In this document: piece after piece, positions 41,734 to 50,471 of the stretch
How the letters are laid out: the number at the start of each line of letters is the position of its first letter
How positions within the stretch are numbered: the first letter of the stretch is position 1
NCBI RefSeq assembly: GCF_012027305.1
Contig: NZ_SNUF01000001.1
Location: 1,178,001-1,242,000 of the forward strand
Direction of reading: 5' to 3'
Length of the DNA stretch: 64,000 bases
Source: Thermococcus sp. MAR1
GTDB taxonomy: Archaea > Methanobacteriota_B > Thermococci > Thermococcales > Thermococcaceae
Made by a program: the position numbers and the translations under genes
The notes under the pieces: model-generated
What the model saw: only the letters and a program-made list of their open reading frames with translations
What the model was told of the DNA's origin: nothing
Database searches by the model: none

Positions 41734-43026
41734 ATGATTGATAAGGTTTATTGCGCCGACGTTCGGCCCGATATGGAAGGCAAGCGTGTTAAACTCGCCG
41801 GATGGGTTTACAGGAAGAGAGAAGTTGGAAAGAAGGTGTTCATAGTCCTCCGTGACTCAAGCGGAATCGTTCAGACGATATTCAAAAAGGAGCTGAGCGA
41901 AGAAGCCTACGCCGAAGCGAAAAAGGTCGGAATAGAGTCCAGCATCATCGTGGAGGGCACCGTTAAGGCCGACCCCCGCGCTCCCACCGGTGTCGAGATT
42001 CAGGCCGATAAGATAGAGGTCGTCCAGAACGTTGACTTCTTCCCGATAACGAAGGACGCGAGCGACGAGTTCCTGCTGGATGTGAGGCACCTTCACCTGC
42101 ACTCTCCGAAGGTCGCCAGCGTAATGAAAGTCAAGGCGACGATGATGCAAGCAGCTAGAGAGTGGCTCCTCCAGGACGGCTGGTACGAAGTCTTTCCCCC
42201 GATACTCGTCACCGGTGCCGTCGAGGGCGGAGCGACGCTCTTCAAGCTCAAGTACTTCGACAGGACGGCCTACCTGAGCCAGTCGGCACAGCTTTATCTT
42301 GAGGCGGCTATTTTTGGTCTCGAAAAGGTCTGGTCGCTCACGCCGAGCTTTAGGGCGGAGAAGAGCAGGACGAGGAGACACCTCACCGAGTTCTGGCACC
42401 TTGAGCTTGAGGCGGCCTGGATGGACCTCTGGGACATCATGAAGGTAGAGGAGGAACTGGTGAGCTACATGGTGCAGAGGACGCTGGAGCTCAGGAAGAG
42501 CGACATCGAGACATTCAGGAAGGACTTCACCACCCTTAAGAACACGGTTCCACCCTTCCCGAGGATAAGCTACGACGAGGCTATAGACATCCTCCAGGGC
42601 AAGGGCGTGAACATAGAATGGGGCGAGGACATGGGGGCCGACGAGGAGCGCATTCTGACCCAGGAGTTCGAGAGTCCTTTCTTCGTCTACGGCTATCCGA
42701 AGCACATCAAGGCCTTTTACATGAAGGAGGATCCAGACGACCCGAGAAAGGTTCTCGCGGCGGACATGCTCGCGCCGGAGGGATACGGCGAGGTCATCGG
42801 TGGTTCACAGCGTGAGGACGACTACGACAAGCTCGTGCAGAGGATTCTCGACGAGGGCATGGACCCCAAGGACTACGAGTGGTACCTCGACCTCAGGAAG
42901 TACGGTTCAGTTCCACACAGTGGTTTTGGCCTCGGCTTGGAAAGGCTCGTCGCCTGGGTGCTGAAGCTCGACCATGTCCGCTGGGCCACCCTCTTCCCGA
43001 GGACGCCGAGCAGATTGTATCCATGA
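41734..43026 (+). CDS. asnS: Asparaginyl-tRNA synthetase
   Basis: The 430-residue class IIb synthetase has an N-terminal OB-fold anticodon domain (VKLAGWVYRKREVGKKVFIVLRD), motif 2 with FRAEKSRTRRHLTEFWHLELE and motif 3 GSVPHSGFGLGLERLVAWV. GEVIGGSQREDDYD is characteristic of AsnRS rather than AspRS. The enzyme charges tRNA-Asn directly. GGAGGTG lies six bases before ATG 41734; an ATG three bases earlier is also possible. The RelBE genes follow about 150 bases downstream on their own promoter. Confidence 0.92.
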   Translation: MIDKVYCADVRPDMEGKRVKLAGWVYRKREVGKKVFIVLRDSSGIVQTIFKKELSEEAYAEAKKVGIESSIIVEGTVKADPRAPTGVEIQADKIEVVQNVDFFPITKDASDEFLLDVRHLHLHSPKVASVMKVKATMMQAAREWLLQDGWYEVFPPILVTGAVEGGATLFKLKYFDRTAYLSQSAQLYLEAAIFGLEKVWSLTPSFRAEKSRTRRHLTEFWHLELEAAWMDLWDIMKVEEELVSYMVQRTLELRKSDIETFRKDFTTLKNTVPPFPRISYDEAIDILQGKGVNIEWGEDMGADEERILTQEFESPFFVYGYPKHIKAFYMKEDPDDPRKVLAADMLAPEGYGEVIGGSQREDDYDKLVQRILDEGMDPKDYEWYLDLRKYGSVPHSGFGLGLERLVAWVLKLDHVRWATLFPRTPSRLYP

Positions 43027-43174
43027 AGGTTTCCCCTCTCAACTTTTATTACTACACGGCTCGCATTTTGAGCTTGTTCACTTAAGAAAACAAGATTCAA
43101 TTCAGCCGGTTAATGTTGTCGTAGTTTCTCAAACCTTTTAAGCACTTAATCGCATGGAAAATAGGGGTGAAGTT

Positions 43175-43396
43175 ATGAGTGAGAGCGTCCAAGTCATCAT
43201 TCACCGCATTGAAAAAATCGAGAAAGAACTCGAAGAGCTCAAGCTAGAGCTCCTGAAACTCCAGGTCGAGAAAGAAGAAGCCGAAATAATCCCCGAGGAG
43301 GAATACCAGGAGCTCATGAAAAAGGCCGAGCACCTAAAGAACAACCCCTCGGAAGGACTGAGCGCAGACGAGGCGATCCAAGAACTCTTGAGTTAA
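43175..43396 (+). CDS. RelB-type antitoxin
   Basis: The 73-residue protein is a coiled coil (IIHRIEKIEKELEELKLELLKLQ) followed by a flexible acidic tail ending ADEAIQELLS, like archaeal aRelB. ATG 43175 follows GGGGTGA at five bases. A TATA box (accttttaagc) lies about 40 bases upstream. It ends two bases before the relE start, the normal layout of this toxin-antitoxin pair. Confidence 0.8.
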   Translation: MSESVQVIIHRIEKIEKELEELKLELLKLQVEKEEAEIIPEEEYQELMKKAEHLKNNPSEGLSADEAIQELLS

Positions 43397-43397
43397 G

Positions 43398-43688
43398 GTG
43401 GGGGAAGTGTACAGAGTCATCGTGGACAAAAACATCGTCAAAAAAGCCAAAAAACACCTCAAGCCAGCCCAACGCAAGAAACTGGCCGAATTCATTGATA
43501 CTCTCAAAACAAACCCCTACCCAAAGCCCCCCTACGACCTGAAACCCGTCAAAGGCGAGAAAACAGAGAAAACCAACACCTACCGTTTTAGAATTGGAGA
43601 TTACAGAGTATTCTACACTGTTTATTGGGACGAGAAAGTTATCGTCGTAACGGACCTAAAGCCGAGAGAAACCGCATACAAGAGGTGA
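43398..43688 (+). CDS. RelE-type mRNA interferase toxin
   Basis: The 96-residue protein has the RelE/ParE fold pattern: YRVIVDKNIVKKAKKHLKP, helical middle, YRFRIGDYRVFYTVYWDEKVIVV and the basic end LKPRETAYKR, close to archaeal aRelE. RelE cuts mRNA in the ribosomal A site. The start is GTG 43398 or the GTG at 43407 (VYRVIVDK). The frame is intact. Confidence 0.83.
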   Translation: MGEVYRVIVDKNIVKKAKKHLKPAQRKKLAEFIDTLKTNPYPKPPYDLKPVKGEKTEKTNTYRFRIGDYRVFYTVYWDEKVIVVTDLKPRETAYKR

Positions 43689-43722
43689 GTTAATGGGCGA
43701 AGCATCACAAAATTACATTGAC

Positions 43723-44202
43723 TTTGCCCTTGCAAGGCTTGACCAAAAGTTTGTGATTGCTATTTGAATTAGCCGTTTAAACGGTGCACGTTCAAATTGG
43801 GAACTCAAAGAGTGATTTTACTTGGATTTATCACTAGGATTTGAGTCCGTTTTCTTTTTGACGCCGCGAGCTTTGATAGAACTTTGCGAAGGCAAAGTTT
43901 TCCGGGGGTGTGGGGGCGTTAGCCCTCCAGCAAGCTTTGCTTGTGCAAAGCTTGACCAAAAGATTCTCTTCCCCCAAAATGGACAGGAACCAGAGCGTGA
44001 GCTCTGAAATTCGGCAGTGAATGGAGGGATTGGTGTAAAACAGGTCTGTTGAACTAGTTTCACTTGTATTCTGGCGTCCTCCGGACGCCTTGTGAGGAGT
44101 GAAACCTGAAAGTTTTGGGAGTAAAGAATAATCCCCTTGAAAAACAAGCATGTCAAAATTGCACTCCATCTTTCCGCCAGCGCTTTGCGAAGCAAAGGGC
44201 TG
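43723..44202. repeat. Hairpin-rich repeat cluster downstream of tRNA-Arg
   Basis: This region has no credible gene. At least seven inverted repeats occur in order: a nested ATTTGAA/CCGTTTAAACGG/TTCAAAT (43762-43797); ACTCAAA-AGTGAT/ATCACT-TTTGAGT (43803-43846); AACTTTGC/GCAAAGTT (43880-43899); CAAGCTTTGC/GCAAAGCTTG (43931-43954); CAGAGC-GTGA-GCTCTG with a GNRA loop (43991-44006); GTTTCACT/AGTGAAAC enclosing GGCGTCC/GGACGCC (44057-44105); and CTTTGC/GCAAAG (44183-44197). A segment reading GCAArGCTTGACCAAAAG is present twice (43732-43749 and 43945-43962). It ends at the CCA of the tRNA gene, a classical integration site. Confidence 0.6.
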
Positions 44203-44204
44203 AA

Positions 44205-44281
<77 letters not shown>

Positions 44282-44282
44282 T

Positions 44283-44316
44283 CGCTCCTATCCTTTTGGA
44301 GCGCTCTTATAAAAGT
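44283..44316 (-). promoter_or_regulatory. tRNA-Arg promoter with an inverted repeat at the start site
   Basis: The TATA box cttttataagag is followed by CGCTCC (44283-44288) and GGAGCG (44298-44303), a 6-bp inverted repeat that covers the expected transcription start. It may be part of a removable tRNA leader. Confidence 0.5.
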
Positions 44317-44342
44317 TGCGGTGGAGAGAAAAGGGAGAAATC

Positions 44343-45485
44343 TCACCGCCTCCTCCTGAGAAAGAGCGGAAGGACGGCAAGGCCAACTATGAGTGCTGGC
44401 CCACAGATGCTTGAGTTGCTGGACTCTCCACCGGTTTCAGTGGTCGTCTTTCCGGTTATCTCCTCTGGGCTCTTGCCCTCCACCATTAGCTGGGTCCACT
44501 GCTTGAGCCAGAGGTCGTAGTTATTCTCGATCTCCTTGGGATCAACGGTAACGGGCTTGTCAACCTTTACCGCATATTTGAAGACCTCGGGGATCTGGAC
44601 GTTCTTGTTAACCGGGTACATCCACTGGTTGAGCGGGAGCTTCTCCTGTGCCTCCTCGCTGATGAGAAACTCGATGAACTTCTTGGCCAGCTCAGGGTGC
44701 TTGGCGCCCTTTACTATTCCGGCCCCCTCTATCTGAAGGTAGTTGCCCTCCTTAAAGGCAACTGCACCGACGTTGGTGTTGTTGTCGTAGTAAACGGTCG
44801 CCGCCGGGGAAGTGGCGTAGCTGAGGACGAGCGGATATTCACCCTTGGTGAAGGCGTTCCAGGCCGCGCTCCAGCCCTCGACTATCTGGACGTCGTTCTC
44901 CTTCAGCCTCTCCCAGTAGTTCAGCCAGTCGTCGCCGTAGACCGCTATCGTCCAGAGGAGGAAGGCCATTCCCGGCGAACTGGTGCGCGGGTCTTCGATT
45001 ATCAGCTTGCCCTTCCACTCGGGCTTGGTGAGGTCTTCTAGACTTGCCGGTGGGTTCTGGACCATGTCCCTGCGGTAGTTGATGGCTATGTAGCCGTAGT
45101 CGTAGGGGGTGAGGTGGAACGTCGGGTCAAAGCTGTCGATTATCCACTGGGGGATTACATCGGCGTTGGCCGGTTTGTACGGCTCCAGTATTCCGGCATC
45201 GATGGCCTTGGCCAGGTAGCTGTTGTCTATGCCGACCACAACGTCCGCCTGCGGGTTGTCCTTCTCAAGGATGAGCCTGTTGAGGACCTCCCCTGCGTCG
45301 CCGATGAGGACGAGGTTGACCTTGACGTCGTACTTCTCCTCAAAAATCGGGATTATCTCCTTCATCCACCACTCTATGCTGTCGTATGAGTAAACCGTTA
45401 GCTCCTCCTGGGCCTTAACGGGCTTTGAAGCCCCGATGGCACCGAGGAGCAGGAGGGTGAGCAGCAACGTGGCGAGCTTCCTCAT
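44343..45485 (-). CDS. ABC transporter solute-binding protein (thiamine-type) with CGP-CTERM tail
   Basis: About 380 residues. The signal peptide (LATLLLTLLLLGAIGAS) is followed by a periplasmic-type binding domain beginning ELTVYSYDSIEWWMKE, with QADVVVGIDNSYLAKAIDAG, PYDYGYIAINYRRD and SSPGMAFLLW as in thiamine/iron family binding proteins. A Thr/Ser linker leads to CGPALIVGLAVLPLFLRRRR, the CGP-CTERM lipid-anchor tail. No permease or ATPase gene lies next to it. GGAGGTG lies shortly before the ATG. The ligand is inferred from overall resemblance only. Confidence 0.82.
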   Translation of the reverse strand: MRKLATLLLTLLLLGAIGASKPVKAQEELTVYSYDSIEWWMKEIIPIFEEKYDVKVNLVLIGDAGEVLNRLILEKDNPQADVVVGIDNSYLAKAIDAGILEPYKPANADVIPQWIIDSFDPTFHLTPYDYGYIAINYRRDMVQNPPASLEDLTKPEWKGKLIIEDPRTSSPGMAFLLWTIAVYGDDWLNYWERLKENDVQIVEGWSAAWNAFTKGEYPLVLSYATSPAATVYYDNNTNVGAVAFKEGNYLQIEGAGIVKGAKHPELAKKFIEFLISEEAQEKLPLNQWMYPVNKNVQIPEVFKYAVKVDKPVTVDPKEIENNYDLWLKQWTQLMVEGKSPEEITGKTTTETGGESSNSSICGPALIVGLAVLPLFLRRRR

Positions 45486-45575
45486 TCTTTCACCTCCATG
45501 AACCGGTTTTGGGTTTTCATAAGGGGGTAATATACGGGATTAAAAAGCTTTGCGCCCCAGAATTGTGGACCGAAA

Positions 45576-45592
45576 ATGGTGTAAAAAAAGAA
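45576..45592 (-). terminator. T-rich terminator after the Na/Ca exchanger gene
   Basis: On the minus strand the antiporter stop codon is followed within a few bases by actttctttttttacac, a typical archaeal T-tract terminator, before the promoter of the binding-protein gene. Confidence 0.55.
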
Positions 45593-45597
45593 AGTAG

Positions 45598-46539
45598 TCA
45601 GCCCTGCGGCAGGTGAACGCCGCCGGTGAGGTATACGTAGATAAAGTACGAATAGATCGCCAGCAGTATTCCGCCGGTGAGTCTGTCTATCCTGCCTGTG
45701 AAGCGAAGGACTGCCGTCAGTATGGCCATGACCAGAAGGGTCAGAGGCAGTGTGAAGGTGTAGATCGTCGCATCCACCTTTATTGGGTTTATGAGGGCCG
45801 CTATGCCGATGACCATGAGGATGTCGAGGATGTTTGCACCTATTATGTTACCGACGCTTATGTTCGGGAGCCGTTTGAGGGTCGCCATGAGGGAGTTCGT
45901 GAACTCCGGCAGGGACGTTCCAATGGAGACCATCGTAAGCCCTATGACGACCTCGGGGACTCCAAAGGCCCTGGCCATCGTGACGGCGCTGTCCACAACG
46001 AGCTTTGCACCGATCACGACGAGAATACCGCTCCCGAACATTATGAGGGCATCCCTCTTCGGGTTTCCGCGCCCGCCCTCAGGGAGCTCCTCAATGGTCA
46101 TGTGCTTCCTGTAGAGGTAGTAGAGGAAGCCGAAGTAGATGAGTATCAGGCTCGCGCCGTCGAGGCGGCTTATAGTGCCGTCGTACATGAGCAGACCGGC
46201 GTAGGCAGTAACGCCTATCATGAAGAGGGCGTTCTTCCAGGCGGTTTTTTCAACTTTCAGCGGACGGAACAGGGCGGAAACGCCGAGAATTAGGGCAATG
46301 TTCGCGAGGGCACTTCCTATCGCGTTTCCCAGCGCAATATCTGGCTTTCCCTGGTAGGACGAGATGGCCGAGACCGTAACTTCCGGTAGGGTGGTGGCTA
46401 TGCTCGCCAGGACGAGCGCTATGATGAACTCGCTGACGCCAAAGCCCTTTGCAACGCGCGATGCGGCTTCGACAAAGTAGTCGCTGCCCTTGATGAGCAG
46501 GATGAGACCAAATGCGAAGAGTATGATTTCAACTATCAC
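45598..46539 (-). CDS. Na+/Ca2+ exchanger family protein (CaCA, YrbG-like)
   Basis: The 313-residue membrane protein has ten hydrophobic segments and the two inverted alpha repeats that form the ion site: ALVLASIATTLPEVTVS with ALGNAIGSALAN, and IGLTMVSIGTSLPEFTNS with SVGNIIGANILD. The two halves are joined by a hydrophilic loop (EELPEGGRGNPKRD). The family exchanges cations, usually Na+ for Ca2+, across the cell membrane. It appears monocistronic. Confidence 0.9.
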   Translation of the reverse strand: MIVEIILFAFGLILLIKGSDYFVEAASRVAKGFGVSEFIIALVLASIATTLPEVTVSAISSYQGKPDIALGNAIGSALANIALILGVSALFRPLKVEKTAWKNALFMIGVTAYAGLLMYDGTISRLDGASLILIYFGFLYYLYRKHMTIEELPEGGRGNPKRDALIMFGSGILVVIGAKLVVDSAVTMARAFGVPEVVIGLTMVSIGTSLPEFTNSLMATLKRLPNISVGNIIGANILDILMVIGIAALINPIKVDATIYTFTLPLTLLVMAILTAVLRFTGRIDRLTGGILLAIYSYFIYVYLTGGVHLPQG

Positions 46540-46580
46540 TTTCTCCCACCAGAATAGGGGCTGGAAAGAAAGCTTAAAAG

Positions 46581-47102
46581 CTATTTGGCTTCATGAACGT
46601 CGATGCCTTTGCCCTCCATCTTGATGACATAGTCGGCCGCATTCTGGAGCGCCACAGAGAAGCCCGGCTCAACTCCTATGACTATCGTCTCCTTTCCCCT
46701 GCGCTTCGCCTCGTTGACTATCGGGAGAAAATCAGCATCTCTCGTTGCCAGGGCTATGACCTCGACGTCTGAGTTGTAGATGAGCTCCATGGCCTCTATG
46801 GCTATCCTCACGTCGGTGTCGCCGGCGACTATGATAGGCTCCAGCCCCTGGTTGACGACGGCCTCTATGAGCCCCTGGGGAGCGTACTGGTTAAGGACTA
46901 CCTTGGCGACGCGGAGCTTTCCAATCCTCTCAAGGGCGTCTATTATGTCCTCCAGCTTTATCCCGAACTCCTTTCGGAGAATGTTTGGGCCGTCGATGAT
47001 GAGGCCTATGCTCCTCTTCTTCTTCGGCTTGGGAGCCTCCTCGCGGACCTCCCTGACCTCCTTCTCCCCCCGCCTGAGAACCCTGAAGAAGCGCTCCTTC
47101 AT
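46581..47102 (-). CDS. NYN-domain protein (TIGR00288), likely catalytic copy
   Basis: The 173-residue protein has the NYN/PIN-like nuclease fold: [14 protein letters not shown], then [14 protein letters not shown] and [20 protein letters not shown], giving the conserved acidic residues for a metal site. A basic N-terminal tail (KPKKKRSIG) could bind RNA. It is the downstream member of a tandem pair and starts with an ATG overlapping the stop of the other copy (ATGA). The family is archaeal and its substrate is unknown. Confidence 0.82.
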   Translation of the reverse strand: MKERFFRVLRRGEKEVREVREEAPKPKKKRSIGLIIDGPNILRKEFGIKLEDIIDALERIGKLRVAKVVLNQYAPQGLIEAVVNQGLEPIIVAGDTDVRIAIEAMELIYNSDVEVIALATRDADFLPIVNEAKRRGKETIVIGVEPGFSVALQNAADYVIKMEGKGIDVHEAK

Positions 47103-47608
47103 TTCTCCTCACCGCCCTCGAGGATTATGGTGTAGTCGGCAGCATGCTTTAGTGCCGCCGAGAAGCCTGGCTCTATTCCAATGACGATGGTTTCCTTTCC
47201 GCGCTCCTTGGCCTTAAGGATCACCGGCAGGAACTCCGCGTTTCTAGTGGCGAGGGCTATCACGTCGATGTTGGGGTTGTATATCTCCCTCATCGCCTCG
47301 ACGGCGAGCTTGACACCCGTCTCCCCCGAGACAACGATTGCCTCAAAGCCTTGGTTCGACACGGCCTCTATGAGTCCCTGGGGTGCGTACTGGTTCAGTA
47401 TCACCTTGGATACCCTGAGGTCGCCCAGTCCCTCCAGGGCCTCGACTATGTCCTCCAGCTTGACGCCAAATTCCTTCCTGAGGATGTTGGGGCCGTCGAT
47501 GAGAAGTGCTATCCTCTTACCCCTGCTTATCTTTCGTCTCATCGTTCCTATGCTGCGCATTCCATCCTTCGTCATCGAGATTATCTTCTCCCAGTTGCCG
47601 CCCGGCAT
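47099..47608 (-). CDS. NYN-domain paralogue lacking some acidic residues
   Basis: The 169-residue protein is a clear duplicate of the next gene ([25 protein letters not shown], then [18 protein letters not shown] in both). Two motif regions differ: [14 protein letters not shown] replaces [12 protein letters not shown], and [16 protein letters not shown] replaces [12 protein letters not shown]. Three of the conserved Asp residues are thus changed, so this copy may have lost catalysis. ATG 47608 follows GGTGA by eight bases. The two genes overlap by four bases and could give a heterodimer. Confidence 0.8.
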   Translation of the reverse strand: MPGGNWEKIISMTKDGMRSIGTMRRKISRGKRIALLIDGPNILRKEFGVKLEDIVEALEGLGDLRVSKVILNQYAPQGLIEAVSNQGFEAIVVSGETGVKLAVEAMREIYNPNIDVIALATRNAEFLPVILKAKERGKETIVIGIEPGFSAALKHAADYTIILEGGEEK

Positions 47609-47686
47609 AGGAGTCACCGTTGGAATGGGTACACCAATGACATACCGAAGGAACTACGCGCCAATCCTTAAAAAGTTAGTTTAAGG

Positions 47687-50128
47687 TCAGGAAATGACCC
47701 GCTTGTAGTAGTACCAGAGCCCCCTTACGATGTCCCTGACTTCAATCATGGTAAATGTTTCGGTTCTGTCTATGAGCTTCGCGGTCTCCTCCCAGCTGTG
47801 GGCCTGCAAAACACGGTAGATAAGCAACTTTATCTGCCTCTCGTCGAGGTATGGCTTCATCCAGCCGTCGAGAAAGTAGAGCTTGACTATTGGCTTCACC
47901 GCGTCAACCACGGTGTCGTATGTGAGAACTTTGCCCGTGAAGGCATCGAGGCGCTTTCTCTGAACCTCCGTGAGGTGAATCGGATAATCCACAGCTTCGC
48001 CGAAGGGTGTCTCAAAGAGCCACCTGACTATCTCGGGCTCGATCTCGCGGTGGGTATCGCCCAGCCACTCAGTCAGCCTTATGCGGAACTCGTCGTTGGC
48101 CTTCTTGATGATCTTCTTCGCCCTCTCGCTTATAGGCTTGAGGACTATGGCGGTAAACTCACCGCTTACAGGATTCCTGGCTGGACTGAGGTGGACGACC
48201 GCAAAGCCGTTCCGGACCCAGAAGCGGACGAGCTCTTCACTCGCTCCGAAGCCAGAGCCGATCCAGTCGAGGCCTTTCTCACGGGCTTCCTTCTCGAGGA
48301 GCTCCAGCGCCTTGCTTCCAAGTCCCATGTCCATCGCGTCTGGGTGGGTGGCAATTCTAACTATCCTGTACCCCCTCAGCTTCGCGAACTCCTTCGCCAT
48401 GTGGTGCTTGACCATCATGTCCGGGATTATGTTGCCGCGCGGCTTGTAGCCCTTCGCCATCTTCTCGATGACCTTCTTGGGTATGTTGCCCTCCTCGGCT
48501 ATCTGAATCGCCGTAACTATCTTGCCGTTCTTGAGGCGGAGAACCCTCGCCCTGTGGTGCGGCGCATCGGCGAGCAGGGCAACGTCGCTGGGCCTGTTGC
48601 GGTAGTGAGCTAAAATGTAGATGCCGACGAAGTTTCTGAGGTCTTCCCTGTCGTTCTCGAACCAGTCGTCGAGGTCAGGCTCCTCGAAGTAGACCTCCTT
48701 GTTCTTTATGAGCTCGTAGTCCTCATTGGTAAGCTCAACTGGCTCAGCATCGAGGAGCAAAACGTCAAAGAGCCACTTCTCTATGGGATCGCCCTCGGCA
48801 TAGCGTATCGACTCCTCCATGTGGAGCTCCCTAAACTGCCTCCTCTCCCTGGCCCTCTTCAAGAACTTGACCGAGAAGCCCCTTCCGGCGCCCTCGTAGC
48901 CGTGTATGGTGGAGGAGTAAACCACGCGGGGCTTGTTGAGGTACTTGTGGAGTATCGGCACGTGGATTCCAGCTGCCTCGTCGAGGATGTACAGGTCGGC
49001 CGTCTTCTTGTAGCCTTCGGCAGGTGGATAATATCTAAGACCGATCTTCCTCGCGTAGAGCTCCTTTATGAGGCCCTTCTCCTCTACGACGTGCGGTTTG
49101 AACCCGAGCCTCTCTAAGGCCCTCTTGGCGAAGCGGAAGAGGGCCTGGACGTTCTCCGGTTCAGGGGCGGTAACAACTACCCGTGTGCGCTTCCCGAGTG
49201 CTAGGGCAAGGCCTACCGCGGCTATTCCAACGGAAACGCTCTTGCCCCTTCCCCTGTCGGCGGTAAGGACGACCATTCCCTCGTTTTCAACCAGCTCTTC
49301 GAAGGCCCTGAGGACCTCAACCTGCCCCTCCGTTAGGGCCATCTCGTAGAGCTCGCGCGGGAAAAGGGTATATTCTGGAATCTCAACGCCCTTCCTCGCT
49401 CTGATCTTTGCCTGGGTTTTGTTCCTCTTCGGTTTCTTCCTGAGCTTTCCGTTCTCGGTGATGATGTAGATGCCCTCATGCTCGGTGAACTTCCTAATGA
49501 GGCGCCTGTTGAAGCGCTTCTTGACGTCGTCTATCGTGTAGGGCGGCGTGACGAGGCTCTTGTGGAAGCCCGTCCACATGTTCTTCCACTTCTCGAATGG
49601 GTGGGCGAGTATGAAGATGAGCCCGCCGCCGCGGACGGTCTCTATAATCCTCCCGAGGTCGTTGGGGGAATAGTCGTAGCTCATGTCCAGGACGAGCAAG
49701 TCATAGGTTCTGCCAAGAATGTCGCGGGTGTGCTTGAAGGTAACCGCCTTTACCTCGGCACCCCCTGCCAAAAGGTCGAAATGCTTCCTGAAAGCCTCGT
49801 AGCGCTTCCTTCCAAAGGTATCCTCGCCGAGCGCGTCCGTCGCGTAGAGGACCTCAATTTTATCCTCGCTCTCGTCGCGGAGGCGCTTTTCCTTGAGCTC
49901 ATCGAGGACATCCCCGAGAACCCGGGCCGATGCGCCGGCCAGGATTCCCGCTAATTCCGCCTTCCTCAGTGTGTCCCCCTCTATGATTATCATTCTCCTG
50001 TGGAACTTCTCAAGCGCCTGGGCTAAAGCCGTCTCGGTGAGCCTGAGAACCTGATCCTTAACCTTCTCGCCTTTGGCGTAGTCTCTCACTTCCTTGTCAA
50101 AGCGGACCTTGACGGTCACGGCCGCCAC
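47687..50128 (-). CDS. tmcA: RNA cytidine acetyltransferase TmcA/Nat10
   Basis: The 813-residue protein has the TmcA order: N-terminal domain (RRMIIIEGDTLRKAELAGILAG), a helicase-like ATPase with Walker A VLTADRGRGKSVSVG and the DEAAGIHVP box, a GNAT acetyltransferase domain (YRIVRIATHPDAMDMGLGSKALELL) and a C-terminal tRNA-binding part. It makes N4-acetylcytidine with acetyl-CoA and ATP. In T. kodakarensis the homologue acetylates many sites in rRNA, tRNA and other RNAs, increasing at high temperature. A TATA box (ctttttaaatcc, minus strand) precedes it by about 25 bases. Confidence 0.93.
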   Translation of the reverse strand: MAAVTVKVRFDKEVRDYAKGEKVKDQVLRLTETALAQALEKFHRRMIIIEGDTLRKAELAGILAGASARVLGDVLDELKEKRLRDESEDKIEVLYATDALGEDTFGRKRYEAFRKHFDLLAGGAEVKAVTFKHTRDILGRTYDLLVLDMSYDYSPNDLGRIIETVRGGGLIFILAHPFEKWKNMWTGFHKSLVTPPYTIDDVKKRFNRRLIRKFTEHEGIYIITENGKLRKKPKRNKTQAKIRARKGVEIPEYTLFPRELYEMALTEGQVEVLRAFEELVENEGMVVLTADRGRGKSVSVGIAAVGLALALGKRTRVVVTAPEPENVQALFRFAKRALERLGFKPHVVEEKGLIKELYARKIGLRYYPPAEGYKKTADLYILDEAAGIHVPILHKYLNKPRVVYSSTIHGYEGAGRGFSVKFLKRARERRQFRELHMEESIRYAEGDPIEKWLFDVLLLDAEPVELTNEDYELIKNKEVYFEEPDLDDWFENDREDLRNFVGIYILAHYRNRPSDVALLADAPHHRARVLRLKNGKIVTAIQIAEEGNIPKKVIEKMAKGYKPRGNIIPDMMVKHHMAKEFAKLRGYRIVRIATHPDAMDMGLGSKALELLEKEAREKGLDWIGSGFGASEELVRFWVRNGFAVVHLSPARNPVSGEFTAIVLKPISERAKKIIKKANDEFRIRLTEWLGDTHREIEPEIVRWLFETPFGEAVDYPIHLTEVQRKRLDAFTGKVLTYDTVVDAVKPIVKLYFLDGWMKPYLDERQIKLLIYRVLQAHSWEETAKLIDRTETFTMIEVRDIVRGLWYYYKRVIS

Positions 50129-50471
50129 CTCCCGGATAAAAGGGAGAAGGGGGATTTAAAAAGGTAGCTCATAGTCTTTTAAACTAATTACCATAAAACC
50201 AAATAAATTACAGACAATCTATATAAAACCGTTTTCTTTTGAGCGAAAGTGTTATATATAATAAGCGAAAATATTCTAATGCAAGAACCCGTTGGGGGGT
50301 CGATGCGGAGGCGTGCACTGCTGGCTTCCGTGCCTTGAGGAATAATGGGGAATCCCGTCCTCACTGTAGCATGCATCACGTGTTTATCAACCGCATGCCC
50401 ACTATGGTGTATTGACCAAAATTCTGAATATGGAAGCAGATGCGTTCCTTTCCATAGATGAGGTGATTGAA
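50129..50471 (+). ncRNA. Strong promoter and candidate structured leader RNA upstream of a small membrane protein
   Basis: After an AT-rich stretch with two TATA boxes (50219-50229 and 50251-50261), a GC-rich block starts at about 50281, exactly 25 bases beyond the second box, and ends near 50400. It can form CGGAGGC/GCTTCCG (50306-50312 with 50324-50330) or, instead, AGGCGTG/CGTGCCT (50309-50315 with 50329-50335). It can also form TGAGG/CCTCA (50336-50340 with 50359-50363) around GGG/CCC, and GCATGC/GCATGC (50369-50374 with 50393-50398). The last loop contains ATCAC, complementary to GTGAT of the AGGTGAT ribosome site at 50461-50467. No known riboswitch class is recognised. Confidence 0.5.

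Noticed and set aside
43020-43174. SSV-type integrase or plasmid remnant next to the tRNA-Arg locus
   Set aside because: No tyrosine recombinase fragment is visible on either side of the tRNA, so integration at this tRNA stays only a hypothesis.
43818-44195. 125-codon open frame on the minus strand and a 61-codon frame on the plus strand in the hairpin cluster
   Set aside because: Both run through several perfect hairpins, have no ribosome site and no recognisable domain. The open frames seem a by-product of base composition.
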